Source: Bacteroidales bacterium (GTDB lineage Bacteria > Bacteroidota > Bacteroidia > Bacteroidales > UBA932). From it: a stretch of 39,576 nt of DNA. This document shows positions 6,546 through 16,500 of this stretch, one piece after another; positions within the stretch are counted from its first letter, which is position 1; the number at the start of each line of letters is the position of its first letter. The notes under the pieces are model-generated. The model was not told the origin of the DNA. It saw nothing but the letters and a program-made list of their open reading frames with translations, and searched no databases. Location: the NCBI GenBank assembly GCA_017546585.1, contig JAFYWC010000111.1:1-39576 (forward strand). The letters run 5' to 3'. The translations under genes and the position numbers were made by a program.

Positions 6546-8585
6546 TTACTCGGCGATGAAGCCAGCGTTGAGCTTGAATACCGAGATACCTACGTTCTGG
6601 ATCATTACGGCCATATAGGTTGTTCCGTTCACCTCACGTACCACGCAGTCACCTGTAGAGTGGGTTGCAGGGCAAGGAGAGATGACAGTCGCATCCATAC
6701 CGTCCTGTACTGGAGCCTCGAACACTACCTTCTGAGTCTGGAGAACTCCCGCGAGTCCGTCGTAAGTGCCGTTGAAGTCAGAGATGACCTTCACTGAACC
6801 CTTGTCCTGAGCAGACTCGATGGCTACGTATGCCACATACTTCGCACCTGTCTTTTCGTCAGCGAAGAAGTTGTATCCGTGGGTCATACCGAGACCGAGG
6901 TCTGCAGTCGAAGCGAATACGTTGCCTGAAGTGTTGGCAACCCAGTGGCCGCTGGCAGTCGAGGTAACGAGGAAGCCAGGGACGATGTCGGAACCTGCCT
7001 TAGGTGTGCCAGGGTATACATATGCAGAACCGATGCAGCCTGCTGCGTCAAGAACTGAAGCGGAGTAGTCCATACGTCCGCGTGCATATGCGAGTCCGTC
7101 GGCTCCTGGCCACTCGCCGACACCTGTGTCGACCATAGCGTTTCTTACGATGTTGCCGGTGTTGTAGTCCTTGAGGTAGATCTCGCCGTTCTTCCAGCTT
7201 CCGAGCACGATGAACTTGTCACCCATACGACGGCCTGAGTCGTCGACCATATACTTGGTAGGAGCGTTGTCGATACCGTTGAGCCAAGCGTAGTAGTGGA
7301 GGTGTGAACCGTCACCGAGACTGAGGTTGGTAGCAAGGAGGATGTCCTTTCCGCCGTTGATTGCAGGATCTGTGTTAGGAACCATTCTCACGCAAGAGAG
7401 GCTGTGTGTACCGCCGCTTACGCCGTCCACGTTCACATTCTTCACAACAGATGGGTCAGTGATGCTTACTGCCTTGAGGACAGCTGCGTCTCCTGAATTC
7501 TGAGGGATGTAGATATACTGGTCATCCATAGTGATGTTACGTGAATCGGTAATACCGAATGTAGACTGCCAAGGAGTTGTAGATGAAGTTGCATAGATAC
7601 CCCAGAGGCGAGTGAAGAGCTGTGGCGGGATAGGCTCGAGACCCTTCACCACGATGTAGGTGAGGCCGTTGTTTATCTTGACGCCGTCAACTGACATACC
7701 TGATAGCTTCACAGGAACCACATAACCGTCCCAGTCTCTCTTGACGAGTCTCTTGGTCTCTGTGACGCCGTTCTTCTCCACCTCCATCTCGACTGCGAGA
7801 GCCTCGGTATTGATGGTTACAGGAAGGAGTACATAGCCCTCGCCAGCCTTGATTACAGGGTCTGCGCCGAGAGTCACGAGTCCCTCCGGTGCAAGCTCGT
7901 AGTCTGTACCGTTAGCCTCGTTGTATGCGGCAACGAGAGTTTCGTCCACCTCGAAATCGAGAGTGAGGTCGATGCCTGGGATTGCCTTGTCGATACGTAC
8001 TGTGATGTCCATAGTCTCTGCTGCAGGCTCAGACTCCCACTCGTAAGTGCGGCTGATAAGTGTCTGCTCGGCAGTGACTGTAGAAGTCACGAGGTTGAGG
8101 ATGAACACCTGGCGTCCGTCGTTGACCTCGAGGTCGTCCGAACGGAGTGCTACAGGGATACAGTACTGGTTTGCAGGCTCTTCAGCCATAAATGCAGCCA
8201 CCTTGGCGATGTCCCAAGACACTGTAAGCGGCTTGGTCACATCCTCAGTGCCGAAAGCGATGCTCTCGCTGCTGAAAGAGTAGAGGTCCTGGTCTGCAGG
8301 GAGCGGAATGAACTCCACGCCGTACTGCTTGTTGTATTCTGAAAGGTCGTGGTTAGATGTCGTGATGTTCACTACACCCTCGTTCAGACCTTTTCCGCTC
8401 TTGATCACGTTGATGGTGTGTGAACCACCGTAGAGAGGAAGAGTGAGGACATTCTCACCGGCCTTGTTGTTGAAGCCGAATGAGTCGTCCGGAAGGAAGT
8501 TGTTCCTGTCGTCCGCACAAGACGCTACGGTTGCAATCGTCAGTGCAGAGAGTAAGATATGTTTGAAAATCTTCTTCATATTCAT
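6546..8585 (-). CDS. Surface glycan-binding lipoprotein (DUF1735-type, SGBP)
   Basis: The protein has 679 residues; the lipoprotein signal ends in VASC (Cys23). A second Met at codon 3 could equally be the start. Two successive beta-sandwich domains (about 40-160 and 165-315) carry DUF1735/BT_3987-type features: Leu-Tyr-Gly-Gly near the first strand, a YNxxNGTDYELxPEG segment, and motifs ending in VPV. The C-terminal 350 residues are Gly-, Ser- and aromatic-rich repeated strands, probably a propeller-like binding domain. Its position immediately after susD is the classical place of the surface glycan-binding protein that hands substrate to SusCD. Substrate unknown. Confidence 0.8.
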   Translation of the reverse strand: MNMKKIFKHILLSALTIATVASCADDRNNFLPDDSFGFNNKAGENVLTLPLYGGSHTINVIKSGKGLNEGVVNITTSNHDLSEYNKQYGVEFIPLPADQDLYSFSSESIAFGTEDVTKPLTVSWDIAKVAAFMAEEPANQYCIPVALRSDDLEVNDGRQVFILNLVTSTVTAEQTLISRTYEWESEPAAETMDITVRIDKAIPGIDLTLDFEVDETLVAAYNEANGTDYELAPEGLVTLGADPVIKAGEGYVLLPVTINTEALAVEMEVEKNGVTETKRLVKRDWDGYVVPVKLSGMSVDGVKINNGLTYIVVKGLEPIPPQLFTRLWGIYATSSTTPWQSTFGITDSRNITMDDQYIYIPQNSGDAAVLKAVSITDPSVVKNVNVDGVSGGTHSLSCVRMVPNTDPAINGGKDILLATNLSLGDGSHLHYYAWLNGIDNAPTKYMVDDSGRRMGDKFIVLGSWKNGEIYLKDYNTGNIVRNAMVDTGVGEWPGADGLAYARGRMDYSASVLDAAGCIGSAYVYPGTPKAGSDIVPGFLVTSTASGHWVANTSGNVFASTADLGLGMTHGYNFFADEKTGAKYVAYVAIESAQDKGSVKVISDFNGTYDGLAGVLQTQKVVFEAPVQDGMDATVISPCPATHSTGDCVVREVNGTTYMAVMIQNVGISVFKLNAGFIAE

Positions 8586-8590
8586 TCAGA

Positions 8591-10573
8591 TTAGAATCCG
8601 TAGTTCTGTGTAAGGTTTGTCATCTCGGCGAGCTGATCAGAGTCGAATGGGAAGAGGTAGTCTCTCTTTGTGAACTTCGAGTGCTTTGCAAGAGGGAAGT
8701 CCTCGCTTGAACGTACCCAAGAGTCATAGTAGTCTGCAGGGTCGTTGAGGTTGAGGGTCCAGTTGAGAGCAGGGAAGTTCTTCTCTGCAGTCATCCAGCG
8801 GGTGTTGTCGTAGAAGTGCATAGGTCCCTCGATCGCGAACTCGATCATCTTCTCCTGCTTGAAGCACCATCTGAGAAGCTCAGGATCTGTAGCGATTCCC
8901 GGATAAGCCTCCTCAAGGTTGTTGAGGCCTGAACGGTTACGGATCATATTGAGGTACTTGATAGCCTCAGTGTACTCGCCGGTCTCGATGCAGCACTCTG
9001 CATAGTTGAAGTAGATCTCCGCGAGACGGAATGCAGGGTATACATAGTGGATCTGCTGATAGTCCGATCCTACGTCGAGAGGGTTGTCAGCCTTGTAGAG
9101 ACGACGCCAAGCATAACCGAAGTAGTTGTTTGTCGAAGTCTGGTCCCAACGCTGGCAGAGGGCGCCAGAACCTCTCCAGAAATGACATCTCATATCCTCT
9201 GCAGTCCAAGTGGTAGAAGAGGTCTTAGGGTTGGTCATTGTCTTGAGTGCAGGGTTGCAAGGCCAGTAGTATCCGTTAGGAACGACTGAAGCATAGTAGC
9301 GTGGCTCGCGGCCGAGGGTAGAGTTGTGTGCCTCGAATTCGCCTGCCCACTCAGCCTCGAACTGTGTCGCCATACTGAATCCTTCCGAAACGTATCCGGC
9401 AGCCTCGTCGATGATAGGCTTAGAGTAGTCGTCCATACCTGAAGTCCTGTCGTAGCCTGTCACAGGGTAGCGGCCTGACTCATACATCGCGTAAGCGTCG
9501 ACGAGCTTGAACGATGGAGTGAGCGACTGCCATCCCTCTACGGTGATGTTACGTGGTGCGCAAGCGCCGATGAATCCGCCTGTACGGCCGAGCCAGTCTG
9601 TGTAGAAGTTCATCCACCATCCCCAGATAGTCTCCTCGTTCCACTGCTTGAAGAAGATGTTCTGGTAAGCGCGGATACCGTCCACGAACTTGTCGCCGGT
9701 TGTCTTGTCTGCCTGTACGAGGCTGTATGCGTTGAGGTCGATCACAGCCTTTGCAGCCTTCTTTGCATCCTCCCACTTTGAAGCGTCGTATGTCTGAGGG
9801 AAGATCTCGTTGCCGTAGTAGTTGGTCATACCTGCATAGAGCTCGTTGCCGTTGAAGAGGGGTGACGCCGCATAAAGGAGCACGCGTGACTTGAGAGCCA
9901 TAGCTGCACCCTTTGTAGCGCGACCCATATCGGAACCCTCCTGAAGACCTACCTCGGTGATGCTCAATGGAAGCACCTCGATAGCTCTGTCAAGCTCCGA
10001 AACGATGAAGTCGATGTTCTCCTCGAGAGTATTTCTGTCGAGCTGTGAACCCACTGCATCAGAAGGAGCAGCCTTGTCGCCCCATACGATCACAGGACCG
10101 TATGTACGGAAGAGGCAGAAGTAGTAGAATGCGCGCATAAAGCGGGCCTCTGCCTTCATATATTCACGTACTGCCTCGTTGTCCTCCTTGTTGAGGTGGA
10201 TGTTGTCGATCACGAGAGTACAGTGTGCGATTGCCTTGTAGTAGTTCTCCCAGAGGTTGTAGCCTGTGATGGAAGCAGGGCTGTAGTCACCCACGCGGAG
10301 GTCGAACACGTTGTTCGCATAAGCGGATGCGTTCACCTGACGTGCGTCTGTACGGCCTGAGAAACCTCCCTCAGTGGTAGCGTCCACCGGATTCTCCTCC
10401 TTAGGAAGGTAAGCATACATATGTGCTGCGAGCTGGCGGGCTGTTCCTCTCTTGCTGAACATCTCCTCGATGGTAGCCTGGTCCTGAAGCTCCACGTCGA
10501 AGTAGGAGTCGCAGGAAACGGCACCAAGCGCAAGCACAACGAATGTCGATAATGTATAGAGTAATTTTTTCAT
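8591..10573 (-). CDS. susD: SusD/RagB-family starch-binding-like outer-membrane lipoprotein
   Basis: The protein has 660 residues; the lipoprotein signal ends in GAVSC (Cys21). The N-terminal SusD-like helical region is followed by the typical EARFMRAFYYFCLFRTYGPV stretch, TPR-like helices, and the C-terminal signature RLAEIYFNYAECCIE, YLNMIRNRSGL and a final FPFDSDQLAEMTNLTQN. This is the lid of the SusCD importer; it binds oligosaccharide at the cell surface and gates TonB-dependent uptake. It lies 15 bp downstream of susC and is followed by the SGBP after 5 bp, all one transcript. At 660 residues it is longer than the roughly 500-550 of many SusD proteins. The symbol denotes the family, not starch specificity. 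Confidence 0.95.
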   Translation of the reverse strand: MKKLLYTLSTFVVLALGAVSCDSYFDVELQDQATIEEMFSKRGTARQLAAHMYAYLPKEENPVDATTEGGFSGRTDARQVNASAYANNVFDLRVGDYSPASITGYNLWENYYKAIAHCTLVIDNIHLNKEDNEAVREYMKAEARFMRAFYYFCLFRTYGPVIVWGDKAAPSDAVGSQLDRNTLEENIDFIVSELDRAIEVLPLSITEVGLQEGSDMGRATKGAAMALKSRVLLYAASPLFNGNELYAGMTNYYGNEIFPQTYDASKWEDAKKAAKAVIDLNAYSLVQADKTTGDKFVDGIRAYQNIFFKQWNEETIWGWWMNFYTDWLGRTGGFIGACAPRNITVEGWQSLTPSFKLVDAYAMYESGRYPVTGYDRTSGMDDYSKPIIDEAAGYVSEGFSMATQFEAEWAGEFEAHNSTLGREPRYYASVVPNGYYWPCNPALKTMTNPKTSSTTWTAEDMRCHFWRGSGALCQRWDQTSTNNYFGYAWRRLYKADNPLDVGSDYQQIHYVYPAFRLAEIYFNYAECCIETGEYTEAIKYLNMIRNRSGLNNLEEAYPGIATDPELLRWCFKQEKMIEFAIEGPMHFYDNTRWMTAEKNFPALNWTLNLNDPADYYDSWVRSSEDFPLAKHSKFTKRDYLFPFDSDQLAEMTNLTQNYGF

Positions 10574-10587
10574 TTCTTGAGAGTCGA

Positions 10588-13500
10588 TTAGAAGTTGATG
10601 TTCAATCCGAGACTTACGTTACGGGTGATAGGGTATCTTGTACCGTAAGCGGTGTCAAGTTCAGGATCCCAGAGCTTGAACTCAGAGAATGTGAGGAGGT
10701 TTGTTCCTGCCACATAGAGACGGAGTGCCTGGATTCCGGCCTTCTTTGTGAGTCTCTTAGGGAAGGTGTAACCGATCTCTGCGTTCTTCAGACGGAGGAA
10801 GCTCATATCGCGTGTCCAGTAGTCCGAAGTCTGGATGTTGTTGTTTGAACGTGTTGTTCCAAGTCTTGGATAAGGAGCGTTGGCGTCAGGGTTGCTTGTA
10901 GTCCAATGGTTCTGGGCAACATCCTTGAACACCTGTCCGGTAAGCTGAGGAGATGATGACGCACCGTAAAGGTTTGTACCTCCGATCTGACGTGTAACGT
11001 TTGCCACGCCGCTGAAGAATACTGAAACGTCGAATCCCTTGTAACCGAGGCTCGCACCGAAACCGTAGTTGATCTCAGGAATTGTAGTGTATCCGATAGC
11101 CACCTTGTCATACTGGTCAACGTAGCCGTCACCGTTGATGTCCTTGTACTTGATATCTCCCGGCTGAACGTCGCCGAATGTCTGTGTAGGCCAGCTGTCG
11201 ATGTCCTCCTGGCTCTCGAAGAGACCGCAAGAGATGAGGCCCTTTCTCTGACCGTACGCGAAGCCCACCTCGCTGAGGTACTCTTCTACCGGTGTAGGCT
11301 GGTCGTTGTAGATGAGGCGGTTGCGGTTGAATGTGAAGTTTCCTCTTGCGGAAAGTGAAAGACCGTTGCTGAATGTGTGGTCATATACTACCGACATATC
11401 GAAACCGCGGTTGAGCATCTCTCCGATGTTCACGTACTGGTCCTTCTGGAGACCTACCGCAGATGGAGTGGACTGACGCATAAGGAAGATTCCGTCACGA
11501 TAGTCGCGGAAGAGGTCGGCCTGGATGGTGAGGTCGTTGAAGAGACCGAGCTCGATACCTACGTTGCTCTTTGTCGCCTCTTCCCACTCTACCTCCGAGT
11601 TACCCATTTCAGCTGTTGTGATACCACCTACGGTAGTATAGCCTGTAGCAGATGAGTTAGGAGTTGTACCCCAGGCAGCACCTGTCGCAGAAGTGTTGAT
11701 AGTAGTGTTGTAAGCGAAACGGCGGCTACCACCGATCTGGTCGTTACCTACCTTACCGTAAGAAGCCTTGAACTTGAGGAGGTTGATGACGTCTGAGATG
11801 CCTTCCCACCAAGGCTCGTTGCTGATCATATAACCGACAGCGAAAGCAGGGAAGAATCCGAAGCGGTGACCTGGAGCGAAGTTCTCCGATCCGTTGTAAC
11901 CCATATTGAACTCAGCGAAATAGCGGTCCTTGTAAGAGTAAGTCGCGCGTGCTGCAACACCCATAGACTTGTAAGGGAAGGCTGCGATGTATGAGCCCGG
12001 GTGAGTGTATGAAAGCGAACGCATACTGTAGAGAACCATACCGCTTACACGGTGAGCATAAGCGAACTGACGCTCGTAGTTCACCGAACCCTCGAAGTTG
12101 ATGTAGCGTGTACCGCTGTGTGAAGTACCGAGAGTGATGTAGCCGGCGTAGTCGTCGATCACCTCATACTGGAGTGCATTTGTCTCCTCGTTTCTTCCGA
12201 TGGCACGGTAAGTCTTAGGAAGGATGGTACGGTTGAGTGTGTTGGTGTTTGTCGCGTCGAATGAGAATGCCACGCGTGCTGTGAGACCCTCGGTAACGAA
12301 GTCGGAGAAGTCCTGAGTGAGGGACACTGTAGACTGTGCTACGTTGCTGCTTGTATTTGAGTAACCCTTCTCGTTGAGGAGGTTGTATGGGTTCTCAGTA
12401 CCCTTGATGGAAGCGAGAGTACCGTCAGAATACTTGAGCGGAATCGCTGTAGGGGTCATTGTCATTGTCTGAGAGAGGAGGGCGTCAAGACCAGCAGCAG
12501 GAGAGTTCTTCACTGTGAACTGTGTAGACACGTTCATACCGAGCACAGTAGACTTGGTGAGGTTGATGTCCACGTTAGTACGGAAGTTGAATCTCTGGTA
12601 GCTCATCTGAGCGTCGTAGCGGTCATTGGCCGCTGTGTTGAGGATACCGTCCTCGAGGTAGTATGAACCGCCGACATAGTAGCGTACGTTCTTTGTACCG
12701 CCGCTCACACCGATGTTGGCCTTTGTGGTCATCGCCTGGTTCTTGAATGTCTCGTTCACCCAGTCGACTGAAGGGTAGAGATCTGGATCCGCACCTTCAA
12801 GACCCATAGCGGTAGCGAGGTACTGCTCCTTCTGGTAAGCAGAGAAGATCGCATCCTGGCCGCTGTTCACATACATATTGTTGAGGAAGTCGATGAACTC
12901 CTCTGTGCTTGCCATCTCAGGAAGTCTCACCGGTGAAGTCATACCTGTCTCGACCTTGATCGAAAGCTGTGGCTTTGACTCCGCACCGCGGCGGGTAGTG
13001 ATGAGCACGATACCGTTTGCACCGCGCACACCGTAGAGGGCTGTAGCTGACGCATCCTTGAGGATGGAGAGCGATGCAATATCCTCAGTGTCAACCATAT
13101 CCATACTACGCTCCACGCCGTCCACGAGGATGAGAGGAGTAGAGTTGGCACCGAATGTACTCACACCTCGGATCCAGAAATCAGCTGAAGCACCTGGCTC
13201 ACCGGTCTTCTGGATTGCAACGACACCGGCAAGTTTACCGGCGAGGCTGGTAGAAAGGTTACCCTGTGACTGAGCGAGGGTTCCCATATCCACAGTCGAG
13301 ATGGATCCGATCACGGATGCCTTTCTCTGTGTACCGTATGCCACCTTGATCACTCCGTCGAGCTCGTTGGCTGCAGGTACGAGTTTGATTGTAAGCTTTG
13401 TCTGGTCGCCTACCTTCACTTCCTCGTCTACGTATCCGAGGAATGAGGCAACGAGTACGTCCTTAGGAGATACGCTGATGTTGAAGCGTCCTTGGTCGTC

Positions 13501-13686
13501 TGTCATCGCACCACGGGTCTCTCCCTTTACAACGACGTAAGCTCCGGGGATTCCCTGATCAGTCTCGTCAAGGATGACACCGGATACGTTTCTTTCCTGC
13601 GCAAAGGCCGAAACCACTGCGCAAGCGGACAAGAAGCAGAGTGCAATCACTCTTCTGAGTCCGTTCATACGTGTTTTTAGCATCAT
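10588..13686 (-). CDS. susC: SusC/RagA-family TonB-dependent outer-membrane transporter
   Basis: The protein has 1032 residues. A signal peptide ending in VSAFAQ is followed by the carboxypeptidase-D-like regulatory domain (about 32-115, VSGVILDETDQGIPGAYV ... LGY). Next come the SusC region IKVAYGTQRKASVIGSIS, the plug (LAGKLAGV, RGVSTFG, ILVDGVE, LKDASATALYGVRGANGI) and a C-terminal barrel of about 800 residues ending in NINF. It imports glycan fragments into the periplasm with energy from TonB. No N-terminal STN domain is present, so it does not itself look like an ECF/anti-sigma signalling receptor. It starts 37 bp after the ROK kinase gene, with no convincing promoter between, placing cytoplasmic catabolic genes and importer in one operon. 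Confidence 0.96.
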   Translation of the reverse strand: MMLKTRMNGLRRVIALCFLSACAVVSAFAQERNVSGVILDETDQGIPGAYVVVKGETRGAMTDDQGRFNISVSPKDVLVASFLGYVDEEVKVGDQTKLTIKLVPAANELDGVIKVAYGTQRKASVIGSISTVDMGTLAQSQGNLSTSLAGKLAGVVAIQKTGEPGASADFWIRGVSTFGANSTPLILVDGVERSMDMVDTEDIASLSILKDASATALYGVRGANGIVLITTRRGAESKPQLSIKVETGMTSPVRLPEMASTEEFIDFLNNMYVNSGQDAIFSAYQKEQYLATAMGLEGADPDLYPSVDWVNETFKNQAMTTKANIGVSGGTKNVRYYVGGSYYLEDGILNTAANDRYDAQMSYQRFNFRTNVDINLTKSTVLGMNVSTQFTVKNSPAAGLDALLSQTMTMTPTAIPLKYSDGTLASIKGTENPYNLLNEKGYSNTSSNVAQSTVSLTQDFSDFVTEGLTARVAFSFDATNTNTLNRTILPKTYRAIGRNEETNALQYEVIDDYAGYITLGTSHSGTRYINFEGSVNYERQFAYAHRVSGMVLYSMRSLSYTHPGSYIAAFPYKSMGVAARATYSYKDRYFAEFNMGYNGSENFAPGHRFGFFPAFAVGYMISNEPWWEGISDVINLLKFKASYGKVGNDQIGGSRRFAYNTTINTSATGAAWGTTPNSSATGYTTVGGITTAEMGNSEVEWEEATKSNVGIELGLFNDLTIQADLFRDYRDGIFLMRQSTPSAVGLQKDQYVNIGEMLNRGFDMSVVYDHTFSNGLSLSARGNFTFNRNRLIYNDQPTPVEEYLSEVGFAYGQRKGLISCGLFESQEDIDSWPTQTFGDVQPGDIKYKDINGDGYVDQYDKVAIGYTTIPEINYGFGASLGYKGFDVSVFFSGVANVTRQIGGTNLYGASSSPQLTGQVFKDVAQNHWTTSNPDANAPYPRLGTTRSNNNIQTSDYWTRDMSFLRLKNAEIGYTFPKRLTKKAGIQALRLYVAGTNLLTFSEFKLWDPELDTAYGTRYPITRNVSLGLNINF

Positions 13687-13722
13687 AATAAGGTTAGTTT
13701 TTTATAATATTCTTTCAATGAT

Positions 13723-14598
13723 TTACAATGAAGCGATTCCGACGAGGACTGTGCCCTGGATGTCATCCACTACAGACACATCGACTCCTTCGCCGAGACC
13801 TTCCTTGATCACTCCCTCCATAAGGTCGAACGATCTTGCGATCTGTCCGGCAAAAAGGAGGTGGCTGATGCCGAGTTCCTCGATAAGGCCCTTTGCTCCG
13901 GCAACATAGTGCCTTCCGGCGCTTCTGAAGGCCTCAAGGGCCTTCTCATCGCCTCCACGTGCCTTCTCAGAGATCTCCTTCACATCCTCTCCCTCGGCGA
14001 GAGTGCCGCCGAGTTCTGTGTAGAAGCGGATGATGGCTCTTCTTGAGATGTAGTCCTCAAGGATGCCTCCCTCGTAAGGGACGTCCCAAAGGTCTCTTGC
14101 CGGCGAACCTGTCTCAGACTCCTGCACGATGCCGTCCTTGGCATATGAGAAGCCGAGTCCTGTTCCAAGTGTGGACATAGCCACAGTGCCTTTCTTGAGC
14201 TCAGGGTTGATGGTGAGCGCACCTGTAAGGGCGCCGTTCACATCGTGAGCGAAGGCAAGGCGCATCTGGGGAGCGATGGCGTCGCCGAGGATCTCACGGA
14301 ATGAGCGTCCGTACACAGAAGCGAACTTGTGCTTCATAAGGAAGATGCCCTCCTTGTAGTTGAACGGACCAGGCATAACGACGCATACTGCGTCAACGGT
14401 GCAGCCAGACTCTTCTGCTCTCTTCATCTGGCCTGAGACAGCTGTGCGGAATGATGTCTCGATCTCTTCCGCCGAGCCGTCCGATGACATCGGTGTGCTG
14501 TCGAAAGTGCCCTCGACAGCGCCTTTGCCGGCGATGCCGAGTGACGACTTCACGAATGTTCCGCCGACGTCGAGGAGAATGATGCGATTATTTTTCAT
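13723..14598 (-). CDS. ROK-family sugar kinase
   Basis: The protein has 291 residues from ATG 14598; a GTG at 14616 in the same frame is less likely because AAGGA sits 10 nt before the ATG. The N-terminal phosphate-binding LLDVGGTFVKSS and a central AHDVNGALTGAL plus LGTGLGFSYA segment (with catalytic-type Asp) are the ROK/actin-fold hallmarks, and the size is typical. The Cys-rich zinc motif of many ROK proteins is not evident. It would phosphorylate a hexose or related sugar released from the imported glycan. The start overlaps the end of the upstream PMI-like gene by 11 bp, implying translational coupling. The exact sugar is unknown. Confidence 0.85.
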   Translation of the reverse strand: MKNNRIILLDVGGTFVKSSLGIAGKGAVEGTFDSTPMSSDGSAEEIETSFRTAVSGQMKRAEESGCTVDAVCVVMPGPFNYKEGIFLMKHKFASVYGRSFREILGDAIAPQMRLAFAHDVNGALTGALTINPELKKGTVAMSTLGTGLGFSYAKDGIVQESETGSPARDLWDVPYEGGILEDYISRRAIIRFYTELGGTLAEGEDVKEISEKARGGDEKALEAFRSAGRHYVAGAKGLIEELGISHLLFAGQIARSFDLMEGVIKEGLGEGVDVSVVDDIQGTVLVGIASL

Positions 14599-16459
14599 CG
14601 TTTTCGAATCCTTCACGGAGTGTTGTCTTGTGAATGCTGATCGGCTCCTTGCCGAGGTTCTCTACAACGTACTTGCCCATATCTGCAGGAACGCATACGA
14701 TGTCCATAAAGTCCATATCGTAGCAACGCTCAGGGTGCTCTACGCTGCGTACACGTGCTCTGTCACCATCAACGAGGGTGAGTACGTGGAACTTCTCGTT
14801 CTTTGTATCCTGCTCGCACATCTTCTCGAACTCGAGGCGGCGGAGAGAGATGTACATCTGAGGATTCTCACCGAGGATGTACTCCTTCCAGCCTTCTCCC
14901 TCTGCGTCGAGGCGTGGCTTCTGCACGATGTAGTCCTTGTTCTCAGGATCGTGGATCACAGAATATCTTCTCTCCTGGTTCACAACCTCCTCACCGAGTT
15001 TGGTGTGGATAGGACGCTGCTTTCCGTCGAAGTCGAGACGGAGGTAGTCGTACATCTTATATGTATATGAACCGATTGTAAGCGAACCGATCTCGAGGAT
15101 CACCTGGTTTCTTCCGCTTGAGTGGATTGTTCCTGCAGGAAGCATAACCTGGAGTCCTGGAACCGAAGGCTCGTAGCTTACGTATTTCTCATAGTCGCAA
15201 GGGATCTGCTTTGTGTCGGCATCCTCGATCTCCTTGAAGAACTGAGGGATGTCGGCGTCGTCACGGAAGCCGATGAATGTCTTCGCGTCCTGACCTGTAA
15301 CCACTACATAGTAGCTCTCGTCCTGACGGCCGAACTCGTTGTAGTTCTCGACATTGTACTTTCCGCCTGAGTGACACTGGATTGACATATTACCTGTAGA
15401 GTGGTAAGAGTCATCCCAGTTGAAGCGGATAGGGAAGTAGCCCTGGTACTTTGCCACAGCCTTCTCACCCATAAGTTTCACGCCTTCCTTGTGAACGAAT
15501 GAGCAGTAGTTGATGTCAAGCATCTCCTTGCCAGCCTCAACGAGCACGCTGACCTCCATAGGGATGAAGTCGAACACCCAAGCGGCGTTCTTCATCTCCT
15601 CAGGAAGGTTGCGGTACTTCTTCATATATGAACCGCCCCATACTCCCTCGAGGTAGCAAGGCTTTGCGCGGAACGGATACTTCACGAGTTCTGCACAGAT
15701 GTCTGCGAAAGACTCGAATGGCATCATCTGGAGTTTCTTAGGATCGTTGTCGAGGAAGAAATAGTCGAGGACATTGTTCTTCCAGAGCTCCTTTCTGAGC
15801 TGTACGGCGCACTCGAAGTCGCAGTAGTAGCAGCGACGGATGGTGCGGTTGATGATGCCGGGATGCTCCTTGCCGAGGTTTGAATACTCGCCGCCTCTGA
15901 TGCGGAGCATAGTTCTCATCGGAGTGATGTCGAACCAGCACTTCACGTCGTACATATCGCGGAACTCAGGGATCATAGAACCGTAACCGGCTACGACCAC
16001 GAGCTTGCCTGCTGCCTTCTTTGCAGGAACAGCCTGCTTGAACTCAACCATCTTGGCCTGGTCGAAGAGACCGATGTAACCTCCGTGGTAAAGCTTACCG
16101 AAGAGGAGGGTAGGGTCGATCTTGGTGTCCCAGATGAGGTTAGGGTCGATCATATCGTCGATCTCCTTGCCTGACTTGAGGGTCTCCTTGTTTGAGTCCA
16201 CAACCTCGAACTCGAATCCGTGGATCACGCACTCGCGTGCGAGAAGGTTCACGAAGAGGTTCCAGTTTGCGGTAGTGTAGCCGTCGATGCCCACGATGAC
16301 ACCTTCAGCCTTCACTCTGTCGGCGATTTCCGCAACGAATTTCTTTGCAACGTTAGGAGTGCCTCCTGTTACAATCGAATTGATGGTCTTTTCTGAAAGT
16401 TTCGGTCTATTGATCGGCTTCGGATCATCAAACGGAAACGGGTTATACATAAAGCTCAT
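14588..16459 (-). CDS. Class I mannose-6-phosphate isomerase-like protein with kinase-like N-terminal domain
   Basis: The protein has 623 residues. The C-terminal half has the cupin metal site of type I phosphomannose isomerases: Q361-x-H363, E381 in GRQDESYYVV, and H446 in PAGTIHSSG. These are the expected zinc ligands of an enzyme interconverting mannose-6-P and fructose-6-P. The N-terminal ~300 residues resemble a nucleoside/uridine-kinase-like P-loop fold, but the segment aligned with the Walker A loop reads GIDGYTTANWN, without the GK[ST]. The domain may therefore be catalytically dead or bind something else. The gene lies between the isomerase and ROK genes, so kinase product and isomerase form a likely catabolic route. 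The true substrate may differ from mannose-6-P. Confidence 0.75.
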   Translation of the reverse strand: MSFMYNPFPFDDPKPINRPKLSEKTINSIVTGGTPNVAKKFVAEIADRVKAEGVIVGIDGYTTANWNLFVNLLARECVIHGFEFEVVDSNKETLKSGKEIDDMIDPNLIWDTKIDPTLLFGKLYHGGYIGLFDQAKMVEFKQAVPAKKAAGKLVVVAGYGSMIPEFRDMYDVKCWFDITPMRTMLRIRGGEYSNLGKEHPGIINRTIRRCYYCDFECAVQLRKELWKNNVLDYFFLDNDPKKLQMMPFESFADICAELVKYPFRAKPCYLEGVWGGSYMKKYRNLPEEMKNAAWVFDFIPMEVSVLVEAGKEMLDINYCSFVHKEGVKLMGEKAVAKYQGYFPIRFNWDDSYHSTGNMSIQCHSGGKYNVENYNEFGRQDESYYVVVTGQDAKTFIGFRDDADIPQFFKEIEDADTKQIPCDYEKYVSYEPSVPGLQVMLPAGTIHSSGRNQVILEIGSLTIGSYTYKMYDYLRLDFDGKQRPIHTKLGEEVVNQERRYSVIHDPENKDYIVQKPRLDAEGEGWKEYILGENPQMYISLRRLEFEKMCEQDTKNEKFHVLTLVDGDRARVRSVEHPERCYDMDFMDIVCVPADMGKYVVENLGKEPISIHKTTLREGFENDEK

Positions 16460-16500
16460 TGTCTGTATATGTTTTTGCTTTGTTTATACTTTTCTTTTTT

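Noticed and set aside
13687-13722. Separate promoter in front of susC
   Set aside because: Only 36 bp separate the genes and I find no TAnnTTTG with a TTG at the right distance.
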